DNA of 64,000 bases from Nematostella vectensis (taxonomy: Eukaryota; Cnidaria; Anthozoa; Actiniaria; Edwardsiidae). The stretch lies in NCBI RefSeq assembly GCF_932526225.1, contig NC_064042.1, forward strand, positions 16,054,751 through 16,118,750, in the 5' to 3' direction. Below, piece by piece: positions 36,807 through 48,622 of the stretch. Numbering within the stretch: the stretch's first letter is position 1; every line of letters starts with the position of its first letter. Made by a program: the position numbers and the translations under genes. The notes below the pieces were generated by a model. It was not told the DNA's origin, did not search any database, and saw nothing but the letters and a program-made list of their open reading frames with translations.

Positions 36807-39800
36807 ATGTCGGCAACAAGCAACGCAAGCCCTTTTGTGACAGGATTTTCAAGCCAATGTTTTCCAGTTCGGAGTTTGACAAATTATAAACGCGTCGACG
36901 AAGGTAAATCATCAATCCTTGTCATAAGATAGACTACATCAGTACTAGGAGTGCCAAATACTTCATTCTAGTTCTTATTTATTACCATATCATCTATTTT
37001 CTCGTCTGTTCAGTGAAAAAAAAATGTATTTTCAAGTTAGTTTCATGCTGATGTGTGATATTTTTGTCCAGGCGGAGCCTGGCTTGTGGCGTACCGCGCC
37101 GAGCAGCGAAGACGATTCAAAGCCGTACTGTGCAATGAGCCTGTCTCACCAACAGTACCATCAGAGAAACGACAGGAGAAGAAACCGAGCAGTCCTGATC
37201 TTACAACCGAGGAGACCAAACCTAAGAAATTGGATGGATTTTATCTGGTACATGGACAGTATTAAGACTTCTTAATTGGGTATTTTCCGAAAATATGTGA
37301 CCCGGCTAGGGAAAACGTACACTAGAGAAAAAGCATTCGGGCTTTGAACGAAAAATATTGTGTGGATTATGCAGAATGCTTTTACGATATTCAGAATGAT
37401 ATCAGGTTTCAACGAGAAACGGTCTCCGATTTTCAAGATCGTTTCTCCGAAGTAAAGATCGTTTGTCCGAAGGCAATATCTTTCTTCCAAAGACAAGATT
37501 GTTCTCCTTAGTTTTTAAAATCGTCCATCATCAAGGTTAACACTCGAAGGCGAGAACGATTTTCAGATTTTCAAGATCGTTTATCCGAAGAAAGGGTCGG
37601 ATTCACAAAGACAAAAAGTTTTTTGGGGGATTTGAAAATTGATTATCAGTGCGTTTATCGCGATGATTGTAATGGCAAATTATAAAAGATATTGATGCGC
37701 GAGTTAAATAGCAAGTGCAAAGCCATCATAGTTAAGTTGTGGTCGCCATTAACAATTCGTTGTTTTGAAAAGACAAGAAAAGATCAGGAGCCAACCCGCT
37801 TTCTTGATTTGCATAAGGCTAAAAAAAACAATTGTCAAACTTTACGGATCATGACTATCCTAGTGGCAAAAGAAAGCTGAGATATTGAGGACTCTTTTTA
37901 GAGAGGTCTGTTTGGTGCGCAAGTTTAGTAACAAGCGAGAACCGCCATATTGTTGTTGTCACCGTTAACATGTCATTGTATTGCAAATACAAATAGAGTC
38001 AACTCGCTTCCTTAGTTTGCATACGGCAAATATCAAGGACATTCTTCCAAACTTTAAGAGCATTCTTCCGAATTTCTAGAGACAATCTTCCGAATTAAGA
38101 ATGTTCTCCCAAGCTTCAGGAGAACGATCTTCCGAATTTTAAGAGTATGATCTTCCAAAATTTCCGAATTTTAGAGAATGCTCTTCCTATCTTTAGAGTG
38201 TTTTTTCGAATTTGAAGAGAACTTCCAAATTTAAAAATTGTTCTTCCGATTGTGCCCTTGAACAAGATCGTTTTTGAACAATATAAAGAAGCAAGATCGT
38301 TCCCTCATTATTAACAATATCATTCCCTCATTTTAGAAAAAGCGTTCGTTGATCTTCCAGATTTGCCCAAAAACGTTTTAGGCTAGTGTACATTTTCCCT
38401 TGCCGGGTTACATGTACAGTACTACTACCATGGGTGGTATTTTGGAATTTCAAAAACATGGGAGGTTGCTGAGAATGGAATTCTTGAGGCATGGGTGGTT
38501 GATAATAATTTGAAATGCAAGCGGTTGTAGAAATCCCTGGAAAGGCATGATATTAAACTACAGTGTTGAAGAAAACGTAATTGCAGTCCAAGTCTTGCAA
38601 AGTTATTTCATCTGTTTATTTGATATAAAAGTGAAAAGACAACACAAGGGTTGCACAGAAGCATTACAGCTTTGGTAAACATGTTTATCTACTTGCAGAT
38701 GAAGAAATTCTACTTGGAGGACCCGTCAGATTTGTGTTCTATCAAGGTCAGCGGTGAGGAGCTGAAAGAGGTGGGTGTAGTTATCACAGGGCTGGTGGCC
38801 ACTAAATTATTATAGATTATTGGAAAAAAAAAGACTCCCAGACAGGCCTGTAGACAGTGGTACATCTATCCCCTCCCTTCCCCCCCCCAAAAAAGTGATG
38901 TGCCTCTATATATCTATGTATCTATCCCCGCCCTTCCCCAAAAAGTGATGTGTCTCTATATATCTATGTATGCCTGTGAATGCACTCTCTCTCTCCTCTG
39001 TGAATGCCACTGTTTTTACCATTCACTAAAACCTGATCACATCTGGCTTCATGTTTAGGCTGCAGGAGATGACTTTCTTTTGTTTGACAATGTGGTGCAT
39101 GTCGATGTGGGCGATAACAACCTCCCTTTTGGTGAGTTGGTGACAGCAAGAAAACAACTACGGACATCTAGAATTGTTCATATAGCTTAAACTCTAATTG
39201 ATTGTGGAAGGTTTTAGTATTTTCCATTTATTGTCCTACATGTGTGAATTCTTCTTCCATCCAACACATCTCTACTTCAGATTCAAACCACACCACAACT
39301 TAATATATATACCCCTGTTTTGTTCTTGTTAAGATGCATTCAAGAACTTCATATCTCTTCGTGAACTTGAGATGCCTTTAAACAACATCTCTGGTAATAT
39401 ACATCTTGAGACGTATGACTTTGGTCATCTTGAAAAGCTAGACCTGTCCTACAACAGGCTGACTGGAGCAGATATTCTGGCACTGGGCCTCATGGAAAAT
39501 CTTAGAACACTTCACCTCACAGGTAAAGGATGGAAACTAATCCAATACATGATAATGATAGCAGTGGGCAACAGAGGATGATCAATACAGCTGGGATTCA
39601 TTGTACTCTATCTTCTTTATTTACCCTGATGATATTCATTTATATTACTTTTACAGGGAATGAAATCAGGCGATTACCTATTGAAATGGCAAGGACTTAC
39701 CGTACAATAACTGGAATAACTGCGTAAGTACCAACACTTACTGTACAATAACTGGAATAACTGCGTAAGTACCCCCACTTACCATACAATAACTGGAATA

Positions 39801-42800
39801 ACTGCAAAAGTACCCCACTTACTGTACAATAACTGGAATAACTACATAAGTACCCCCACTTACCGTACAATAACTGGAATAACTGCGTAAGTACCCTACT
39901 TACTGTACAATAACTGGAATAACTACGTAAGTACCCCACTTACTGTACAATAACTGGAATAACTGCATAAGTACCCCCACTTACTGTACAATAACTGGAA
40001 TAACTGCGTAAGAACCCCCACTTACTGTACAATAACTGGAATAACTGTGTAAGTACCCCACATACCGTACAATAACTGGAATAACTGCGTAAGAACCCCC
40101 ATTTACCGTACAATAACTGGAATAACTGTGTAAGAACCCCCCTTATTATGCTAATAATTTGAGGCTGGATTGCTCTGAAGGAAATAAAGCAAGGTCTTTT
40201 CTGAAGCACAACCTGTGTCAGCTATGCTAACCACTTGACTATTCATAGCTGATAAATTCTTATCATTTGATGACCATATCTGGGAAGCTATGCTAACCAC
40301 CTGACTATTCATAGCTGATAAATTCTGATCATTTGATGACCAGATCTGGGAAGCTATGCTAACCACCTGACTATTCATAGCTGATAAATTCTGATCATTT
40401 GATGACCAGATCTGGGAAGCTATGCTAACCACCTGACTATTCATAGCTGATAAATTCTGATCATTTGATGACCAGATCTGGGACAGTCGAGTCACAGGAC
40501 AGGAAGGTGCGATTTAGCAGACTGGAGAATCTGTATCTTGATCACAATGAACTGACAGACACTTCAACATTTGCAAGCTTGGCTGGACTCAAGAGGTATA
40601 TATTAGTGATAGTTATGATGATGATGCTGTTGATTATTATCAATCATTGTAAGTAAACTGGTGTTTGTGTAACTATTGATTTTACTTGTATATATTTGCA
40701 GGCTTAAGTACCTCAACCTTGAGCACAATGAGATTACTTCTATACCTCACCTCCGATTACTTGGGGCCCGGTTACGGCAAAGTGAAGACCTTGGCAGCAA
40801 GGGTGACCCCACAGAGCCTACAGAGTCTTCGCCTCAACAGGAGCATCCCGATGATGTCCAGGGTGTCAAGGAAGGTGCTGATGAAGAGAAGGAAGCAAGC
40901 GACAAAGAGTTTGAAATGCTTGATGAGGTTGATGAGATACTCAGTCGCACCATGCCTGGGAATGAGAAGGAGGAAGAAGTGGAAAAGATCGGTCTTCGTC
41001 CACATTCGAGTTCACTGACAGAGGATGCATCCCTTCTTGGTGAGTTATGCTTTATTATCAACAAAAAGCTATGCATTTTCTAGTCTCCTCTGCACCTGAC
41101 CTAAGCTTCAGCCGGAAATTTTAGTCTGTGAGAGAGACATGCATTTCTTGGTACAGTGAAAATGATGTCATTGAAAAAAGCAAGGCTTGACTTTTTATCC
41201 AAGCCAATATAGCTAACAGCATATGTAGTTTTGTCAACAATTTATATTGACCTGAAAGTTGTTGATGATGTCGATATTTGTAATTGTTGTAGTGATGTTG
41301 ATTAACATGTTGTTAATAATGGTTATGATGATTTTGTTGATGGTGATACTGAATCTTGATTTTGTTTATCAGGTGATAAATACCATCCACCCTTGCCATT
41401 TCCCTCCCTGCTTCACTTAAATCTGGCAAACAACATGATCTTTGAGGAAGAAGGATTGCTTGCCACCATGGGATGGCCGCTCCTGAGGGAACTGATCATC
41501 TGGGGCAACCCGCTAACAACTGCATTCAAAGGAGACCCCCCTGTCCTATCAATGCAGCTAGCGAGGATGAAGGGGGTCCGCATCTTCCGACAAAAACCTC
41601 CAGCCAAGAGACCAAGACCGCCTGTAAACCTTATGGCTAATGCAACTTATAGAAAGGTTAGTTTACCCACGGCAGGGACAAATAATAGAAAGGTTAGTTT
41701 ACCCACGGCAGGGACAAATAAGAGAAAGGTTAGTTTACCCACGGCAGGGACAAATAATAGAAAGGTTATTTTATCCACGGCAGGGACAAGTAATAGAAAG
41801 GTTAGTTTACCCACGGCAGGGACAAATAATAGAAAGGTTAGTTTATCCACGGCAGGGACAAATAATAGAAAGGTTAGTTTACCCACGGCAGGGACAAATA
41901 ATAGAAAGGTTAGTTTATCCACGGCAGGGACAAATAATAGAAAGGTTAGTTTACCCACGGCAGGGACAAATAATAGAAAGGTTAGTTTACCCACGGCAGG
42001 GACAAGTAATAGAAATGTTAGTTTATCCACGGCAGGGACAAATAATAGAAAGGTTAGTTTACCCACGGCAGGGACAAGTAATAGAAAGGTTAGTTTATCC
42101 ACGGCAGGGACAAATAATAGAAAGGTTAGTTTACCCACGGCAGGGACAAATGAGCATGTCTAATGCTGTGGAGTTCGTTTCATCTCACGCTTTTAAGTGT
42201 TAGCAAAATGGTCTTTTTTTGTATGATACATGGTACATTTGCTAGTTGCTTGAGGATGGGACAGGAAAGTGTTAGCAAAATGGTCTTTTTGTATGATACA
42301 TGGTACATTTCCTAGTTGCTTGAGGATGGGACAGGGTAGTAACTCCCTTGGGATCAAAATTGAGCTTAAGTTATAGTGAGAGCCATTTTTTTTTTATTTG
42401 GCAAGGCAAGGTTATCTGGATTTGGCTGCCTAAATGTTTTTATTTGTTGCTAATTTTTGTGAATGTAAACAAAACAAAAACAGAGAAATATTCTAGAAAA
42501 ATGTACCACACCATTAAAACAAAATGAGTTTAGTATTTTAATAGAAAATGCTCAATATTATGTTATAGGTTCATGAGGCCTTGCCTGCAGTTCCAAGGAA
42601 ACGCAACTTGCTCATGCTAGAAGGCCCACCTAAGCCTGACGCCATAGCATATGTTGGGCCACACCCACGACCTCTACCTCCCATCTCAGCACCTGCTGGC
42701 CTGGGCAGAGATAGTGAGCCGGCGACCCCCCGCAACCTTTCAACTGCCCCTGCAAAGTCCAGCAACACTCCCTGGCGTGTGCCCTCAAGGTCCCACAGTG

Positions 42801-45286
42801 TGACACCGAAATCACAGTACAATGAGGACGTGAGGGAGGACGTGAGGTCATCGGGAGAGCCTACACAGTTGCCAGGGGTGGGTGAGGATGACAGTCGACA
42901 GCACAGGCAGGCACAGGCAGCCCGTCAGACGCAGATGGACGAGGGCTTCTTTATGACCCAGGTATGCGGTTGATATAGAATATGGTCAAGTTGTTGAGAA
43001 ACATGTCAGGCTCAACATATAGAATATGGTCAAGTTGTTGAGAAACATGTCAGGCTCAACATAAAGAATATGGTCAAGTTGTTGAGAAACATGTCAGGCT
43101 CAACATATAGAATATGGTCAAGTTGTTAAGAAACATGTCAATCTCAACATATAGAATATGGTCAGGTTGTTAAGAAACATGTCAGGCTCAACATATAGAA
43201 TATGGTCAGGTTGTTGAGAAACATGTCAGGCTCAACATGTAGAATATGGTCAAGTTGTTGAGAAACATGTCAGGCTCAACATATAGAATATGGTCAAGTT
43301 GTTGAGAAACATGTCAGGCTCAACATGTAGAATATGGTCAAGTTGTTGAGAAACATGTCAGGCTCAACATATAGAATATGGTCAAGTTGTTGAGAAACAT
43401 GTCAGGCTCAACATATAGAATATGGTCAAGTTGTTGAGAAACATGTCAGGCTCAACATATAGAATATGGTCAAGTTGTTGAGAAACATGTCAGGCTCAAC
43501 ATATAGAATATGGTCAAGTTGTTGAGAAACATGTCAGGCTCAACATATAGAATATGGTCAAGTTGTTGAGAAACATGTCAGGCTCAACATATAGAATATG
43601 GTCAAGTTGTTGAGAAACATGTCAGGCTCAACATAAAGAATATGGTCAGGTTGTTGGGAAACATGTCAGGCTCAACATATAGAATATGGTCAAGTTGTTG
43701 AGAAACATGTCAGGCTCAACATATAGAATATGGTCAAGTTGTTGGGAAACATGTCAGGCTCAACATAAAGAATATGGTCAAATTGTTGAGAAACATGTCA
43801 GGCTCAACATATTTGAAAACAACTTGACAGCTGCATAAAATGAAACTGAAATATACTATCATATATTATCACAATTATGGAACATCTTTGAATGTTTAAT
43901 TAAGTGTGAATGAGAATTGAATCAGGTTAAGAAAAGCTATCGTTCAGAAAATTTGACTTCCTTAGACAATACTATTAGTGAGCCTTTACAGTAAAGCCGC
44001 CATGGTCCTCAACAGGTTGATGAACAAGAGGGTACACATCAAACAGAGCAACCCAAGGAGCATCGCAAACGGAAATCCCGGCGGGCAAAACATGAGCATC
44101 CAAACAGACCATTCAGCGTTGAAGCAAAGTACAAAGGCTTTGAGGACTTGTTAGACGTTGATGAAACAGACCGTGAGGTTATCATCCCGAAAGATATCCA
44201 GGGCAGCATCCGCTCACTGCACTTTGCCCTGGCGCACCCACTCATCTTCACTGACTCTCAAGGAAACTACAAGGAGACAGACTCAAAGACAACTAAGGTA
44301 ATATAGAATAACATATACACGAGTAGCTATCCCTCGACCTTCAAAAACCTCTTTTCTAAATAAAAGAGTCGCCTTCTCCACCCTTGCAAAGTCTTTTAGC
44401 ATTATTCACCCTGGCATAGTTTTTTTTCCATTAAGATATTTATACCTACACCCTTGCATAGTCTTTTTGCATTAAGATATACCTACTTCACCCTTGTATA
44501 GTCTTTTTGCGTTAATAGAATCAAAAAGCCCAAATTGTCGTGATCTCGTACCATAACAATAAATACAATACACCAAAAACTGGAATTCGATTCTGCCAAA
44601 TTTTCGTCTTTAATAAGACTTCTTCAGGGCAGACTCTGCCCTGAAGAGTCGAATTCCAGTTTTTGGTGTATTGTCTTTTTGCATTAAGATATTAATGCCC
44701 TACTCTGCCCTCCCCAAGTATTTTTGTGTTAATATATTTATCTCTATTCATCTCTACCCTCGCCCCAGCAAACCTGGCTATACCCTTATCTAATCCTGAA
44801 AGAAAGGGATGTTCAGTGCTTTTTTTAGATCTTTGAGAGACAATTTTCACTTGTTCATTTTTTTTCTCTCTTATTCAAAATGCTTGTAATTTTACATCAT
44901 CAGGTAAGCGAAGTCTTGCCAAAGCCATCCAAACAGAACAAGGTGGCGCAACTCGGAGAAATCCTAGACAAAATGCGGGTCCAGTCCAAGACAGTGGAGT
45001 CCAACCTTGGTAAATCTTCATCAATATTGATATGTAGCATGCGTTTTCAAGTCTAGTCACACCCAAACACTGCTGCGGGCAACATCTTGTAGCTGCAACA
45101 CAAAATAGTTGAGAAACGTATTATTTCGCCATCTACAAAATTTGCTGAACCCTAAGCTTAGGGGTTGCACAAGGTTATTAAACACTTAGGTGTAAGAAGT
45201 ATGTCGAAGGCTACATGTCATGGGCTACTGTACAGACAGACAGACAGACAGACAGACAGACGGACGGACGGACGGACGGACGGACG

Positions 45287-45369
<83 letters not shown>

Positions 45370-45900
45370 TGTAGAGTACCAGTGAGTAAGGACGATGGTC
45401 CTGTATAAAGCCATTTATCTAATGATTATCTAAATATATCTTTTTTTCTTTGTAGAAAAAGTGTTGAGCAATTACAGCAAGGATCCAATACTTAGACAGC
45501 AGTTTCCAAAAGCAAAGACGCTTCTAGGAGAGGTAAGGGAGTGTTTATTAAATACCCTTTTGACTCAGGACACCTTAAAATTTCAGTGTGAAAAACGGAT
45601 CTGGGCGTTTTAGAACAGAACAAATAGATTAATCTGGACACAGAACAGAGTGATCTGGACAGGAATCAGACATTTTCCTTTTGATCTCGTTTTCAGGTAC
45701 AAAAGAAATACAACGAGGTCCGCGTAGCCTCGCTTCGATCAAACGCCACGGCACGTGACTTGGTAAAGGTGGAAAACAATGACCCTCCACGAGTGGACTC
45801 GGAGGATTTGGACGCCCTACCGCCCGATTTCCTCGAAGAAGAAAAAGAAGTCCTGCAAGAACTTAGAAAATTTAAAAAGAAACTAGACACCAGAATCTAG
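36807..45900 (+). CDS. XRRA1: X-ray radiation resistance-associated protein 1, 14 exons
   Basis: Leucine-rich-repeat protein whose human orthologue was named from altered expression linked to X-ray resistance; its molecular role is not settled. Exons: 36807-36903, 37072-37247, 38699-38770, 39059-39131, 39334-39522, 39657-39723, 40503-40595, 40702-41039, 41373-41656, 42569-42961, 44016-44297, 44904-45009, 45456-45532, 45697-45900. The total is 2451 nt (816 aa; human about 790) and all phases agree. Family landmarks are QCFPVRSL near the N-terminus, DPSDLCSI, LLFDNVVHVDVGDNNLPF, then LRRs (LEKLDLSYNRLTG, LENLYLDHNELTD, LKYLNLEHNEITS, LLHLNLANNM, LIIWGNPL). An acidic/proline-rich middle and KYKGFEDLL follow. 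The C-terminus is a charged helix ending at the stop 45898-45900. It probably acts in nucleus or cytoplasm; no signal peptide or membrane segment is seen. The exon 7 acceptor (GGACAG|GAAGG) was chosen by phase. Confidence 0.93.
37248..38698. other. XRRA1 intron 2
   Basis: I see no gene in this long intron. It holds many degenerate copies of TTCTTCCGAA / TTTTAGAGAA-like segments (about 37400-38350), a decayed low-order repeat without clear period. Confidence 0.5.
39680..40140. repeat. 40-bp minisatellite spanning the XRRA1 exon 6 donor
   Basis: About 11 units. Each contains ACAATAACTGGAATAACTGC and then GTAAGTACCCC, so it copies the last 20-25 nt of exon 6 (39657-39723) together with its donor. 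Some units have GTAAGAAC or ATAAGTAC. The functional donor is the first, at 39723/39724. Confidence 0.93.
40207..40485. repeat. 63-bp tandem repeat, about 4 copies
   Basis: The unit contains GCTATGCTAACCACCTGACT and GATCATTTGATGACCAGATC. The last copy ends about 20 bp before the XRRA1 exon 7 acceptor region, so it lies at an intron edge without clearly duplicating the splice site. Confidence 0.88.
41651..42152. repeat. 36-bp minisatellite carrying the XRRA1 exon 9 donor, in frame
   Basis: About 14 units, each with ATAGAAAG|GTTAGTTTACCC, the donor of exon 9 (41656/41657). The 36-bp unit equals 12 codons. Reading through the donor therefore adds 12-residue repeats (RKVSLPTAGTNN) in the XRRA1 frame until a stop at 42161-42163. 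Two variants, with TTATCC or TTACCC after the GTTAGT, alternate along the array. Confidence 0.95.
42970..43812. repeat. 44-bp minisatellite after XRRA1 exon 10
   Basis: About 19 copies of a unit containing ATAGAATATGGTCAAGTTGT and GAAACATGTCAGGCTCAACA. It starts within 10 bp of the exon 10 donor but does not include it. Confidence 0.93.
44517..44680 (-). mobile_element. Penelope-like terminus copy with inverted end
   Basis: 44517-44640 is a diverged reverse-complement copy of 22870-23005, including the hammerhead-like CTGAAGA ... GAAA order. It is followed at about 44643-44674 by an inverted fragment of the same terminus (GTCGAATTCCAGTTTTTGGT). It lies in the XRRA1 intron between exons 11 and 12. 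Confidence 0.7.
45231..45369. repeat. CAGA/CGGA tetranucleotide microsatellite
   Basis: (CAGA)n with an internal block of (CGGA)n, in the XRRA1 intron between exons 12 and 13. The TDRQ and CLSV ORFs come from this run. Confidence 0.97.
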
Positions 45901-45978
45901 AGTTATATTTTACCGAGTTTTCTAGAGAAAAATCAAAATGCATTTCACAAAAGTGTACATAAATATGATAGATTATTT

Positions 45979-45984
45979 AATAAA
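45979..45984 (+). terminator. candidate poly(A) signal of XRRA1
   Basis: An AATAAA hexamer about 80 bases after the XRRA1 stop codon, in the sense orientation. Confidence 0.5.
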
Positions 45985-46635
45985 CTTTCATACCATTACT
46001 CAGAACCTCGAGGAAGTGTGCAATATTGGTTACCAATTTGACCCAAAGAGCTTTTCCTACTACAATAATAAACGATTGCTTACGTACAATAGAATCAAAC
46101 TAGATCAAATGAATATATCTTTTAATAACTAGTGCGTACTCCAAGTAGGTATCCTCGGGGACCCAGGGCGACGCGGGGACTGAAGACGAAAGAGAGAGGG
46201 GAAAAGACGAAAAAACTGCTCTGTAAGCGCTATTCCCAAAAAGGGGTTCTAATCCAATTCTAATCCTGACATCACTGATTGGCAGAAACAGTCTCGAAAT
46301 TTACATATTAAGAGGGAAAAGAAAAACCATACGCTTGCTAAACATAACACAATATTTTGGGAAAATTATATTGAAAGGCTTAAGAGTTCTCGATAATTTG
46401 ATGAGTCAAGTTTGATGGATTTTACTTGAACTGTTTATTAATAACCTCTGATGAACAAAATAATTCTGATCTAGAAATCAAGCGCATCCGAAATGAGTCT
46501 GAGCCTCGTCAAAGACTACAAGTACTACGCTTTTTCTGCGGTATATTTCGTGTCGCAATGATGCACGAAATCGTTCATTTCAAACTAGCCTACGTGTAGC
46601 CGCTGACTCGCGAAAATATCTCCATCCCTTCTCTT

Positions 46636-46657
46636 CCCCCCCCCCCCCCCCCCCCCC
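46636..46657. repeat. 22-base poly-C tract
   Basis: An uninterrupted C run in the non-coding stretch 45985-46857. I recognise no gene in that stretch. Confidence 0.95.
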
Positions 46658-46857
46658 AACGAGGGGATTCGAAATTCCAGGGGTTGGGTGGAGGGGGTGT
46701 CAAACGCCCAGGAATTTCCAGGGGGAGGGGGGTAATCATTCGTAGCGAAAAATCCGGAGGGTCTGGTTGGTGAGAAACGCGAGTCTACTCAAAGTACATA
46801 ACGAAGGCCAATGTATCCTTTGTTAGTCTATTTGACAATAAAAAATGCAATAAACGG

Positions 46858-47002
46858 TTAGATATTGAAGTCTTCTTGGATAAGGACGTTAAACCGTAGG
46901 TCCCGTCTTTCCAATACTACACTAATCTGACCCGGATAGAACCGCTGAGGACGCACGTAGAAACCCTGGCAGTCACCACCCTCAATGACAAAACTTACAT
47001 TA
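46858..47002 (-). CDS. last coding exon of an unrecognised gene
   Basis: A 145-nt exon with acceptor GTGTTAG| at 47003-47002 and stop TAA at 46860-46858. It encodes 47 residues including GGDCQGFYVRPQRFYPGQIS and ends VLIQEDFNI. The composition and clean frame look coding, not random. I do not recognise the family. A likely first exon on the same strand begins at 47762, but the middle is not resolved. Confidence 0.55.
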
Positions 47003-47050
47003 CTAACACACACTTATGATTGTTAACTGCCTTGCGAAGTCTGTTATTGA

Positions 47051-47335
47051 GGGGGGGGGGGGGGGTACAACCTGTTGTACCACCATAGCCCTGGGTGATT
47101 ATAAATGTTATACCACCATAGCCCTGGGTGACTATAAATGTTATACCACCTAGCCCTGGGTAACTATAAATGTTGTACCACCATAGCCCTGGGTGACTAT
47201 AAATGTTGTGCCACCCTATGGTGACTATAAATGTTATACCACCATAGCCCTGGGTGACTATAAATGTTATACCACCATAGCCCTGGGTGACTATAAATGT
47301 TATACCACCATAGCCCTGGATGATGGCAATATGGG
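47051..47335. repeat. G15 tract and 33-bp tandem array
   Basis: A G run (47051-47065) is followed by about eight copies of a unit containing GGTGACTATAAATGTTATAC. On the - strand each copy contains TCACCCAG|GGCTATGG, which resembles a 3' splice site. It could be a further splice-junction array in the unresolved - strand gene. Confidence 0.8.
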
Positions 47336-47567
47336 GAAGGAAAAATATTGTTGTTATAAAACCTTCTAGCTTCCATAGACACATAATTCTGTATGCATTT
47401 TTCTAGCTCATAAAGCTTTCCCATGGCAGCCCAGAGGGGGGTTTAAACAACCTAAACCCTCCCCCCTAGATCCGCTACTGGTGGCCACTGTCTTTTAATC
47501 AGTTCTATTGTGTCTGTACTTTTTCAAACTTATTCACACACTTTGATTGTGCATAAAGGGCCATGGT

Positions 47568-47762
47568 TTACAGAAGACAGACATAAGTCATTCTGAACAA
47601 CAACACCTTTCGCTTTGGTCCTGTAATCATGAACGTGTCTGTGATAATAGGAGATACTGATTTATTTGCATTACTTTCCAGTTCGTCCTCAATAGCGGCA
47701 TGTTCATAGGCAAGAGTTGACTTTACACTGAAAGAGTCATAAGGCTTTCTGTCAGCCGCCAT
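47568..47762 (-). CDS. candidate first exon of the unrecognised - strand gene
   Basis: It opens with ATG in the context AACATGGCGG and reads MAADRKPYDSFSVKSTLAYE, then a short acidic stretch. The 3' limit of the exon is unclear; possible donors include GAAA|GTAATG and AAAG|GTGTTG. Linkage to the terminal exon at 46858-47002 is inferred from strand and distance only. No family is recognised. Confidence 0.35.
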   Translation of the reverse strand: MAADRKPYDSFSVKSTLAYEHAAIEDELESNANKSVSPIITDTFMITGPKRKVLLFRMTYVCLL

Positions 47763-48433
47763 GTTGTTATCCTAATACCAAGTGAAGAAAAGTATCCATT
47801 TCCATCCGCTGTTTTAGGGAAGCTAAGATATTGTTGAGATCGAATTTGGTGAATGAGGTATAAAGATTTGTTTTTAGATGGTTATTTGTGGATATCATAA
47901 TTTATTTTGTCTTCAAATGAAAACAATAACAAAGGTGTTTCTGTCTAGGGCTCTTTGAGAGTGGCCGACTAAAAAAAACATCCACATGCATAACTGATGA
48001 GGTATACCTCTCTAACAGTATTGTAATTGATCATTAAGGCCTCACGCGGAAATTGAGCTGAAAAAACTGAAGACCAATCATGCCGATATATTGCGCAAAA
48101 AAGCATCCGCTTCCATCAGCAAATTCACGAGATCTCTTTATACAAAAATATCTTTTGTAAAAGTCCCAATGTTACGGCGGAATTCTGTTTTCGTTTCTCA
48201 TGGTCTTCTTTTTGTCAATTGTTTGCTTTGCGTATTGTTTTACTAGCCTTTGTTCTTTGTGTTCCATCGTACTTAGCTCATTAGTCATTTCTACTGGTTA
48301 TACCTAGTATTGCGTTTTATGTAAATCTCTGATCAGTTTTGGTCAGCGCTCAGCAGAGTACGCCACCGTTAAGGTAATATTATTTTATTTTATCTTGTAA
48401 TCTCCCGTTCGTTAATTGATAAAGTCGTCACAG

Positions 48434-48597
48434 GGTCGTCAAAAAGCTCAAGAGATCTGCGCATCTGCAATCTGGACGCAAAAGAACTGAACTTTGAAAC
48501 AGATCTTAATTACTTCGAAACGATGAAAAAGATTGTCATGCGCCTTCCAGTACACATGCAAGCCAAGTGGGCGGTAGAATCTAGGAAGTTCATCGAG
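48434..48597 (+). CDS. orphan exon resembling a retroelement gag-like (DUF1759-type) segment
   Basis: 164 nt between CACAG| and |GTGAGG encode 54 residues including ETMKKIVMRLPVHMQAKWAV. The pattern of hydrophobics followed by LP..MQ.KW is reminiscent of the DUF1759 region of BEL/Pao-type polyproteins or host genes derived from them. No neighbouring exon was found, and a terminal-inverted-repeat element starts 25 bp downstream. It may be a relic. Confidence 0.35.
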
Positions 48598-48622
48598 GTG
48601 AGGTTAGATCCAACATTTATTA

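Noticed and set aside
45165-45414. TDRQ and CLSV ORFs
   Set aside because: CAGA/CGGA microsatellite inside an XRRA1 intron.
46995-47424. - strand ORFs of TQGYGGITFIV repeats as a protein
   Set aside because: In-frame reading of a 33-bp tandem array. It could include a true splice acceptor, but the repeat itself is not a convincing coding exon.
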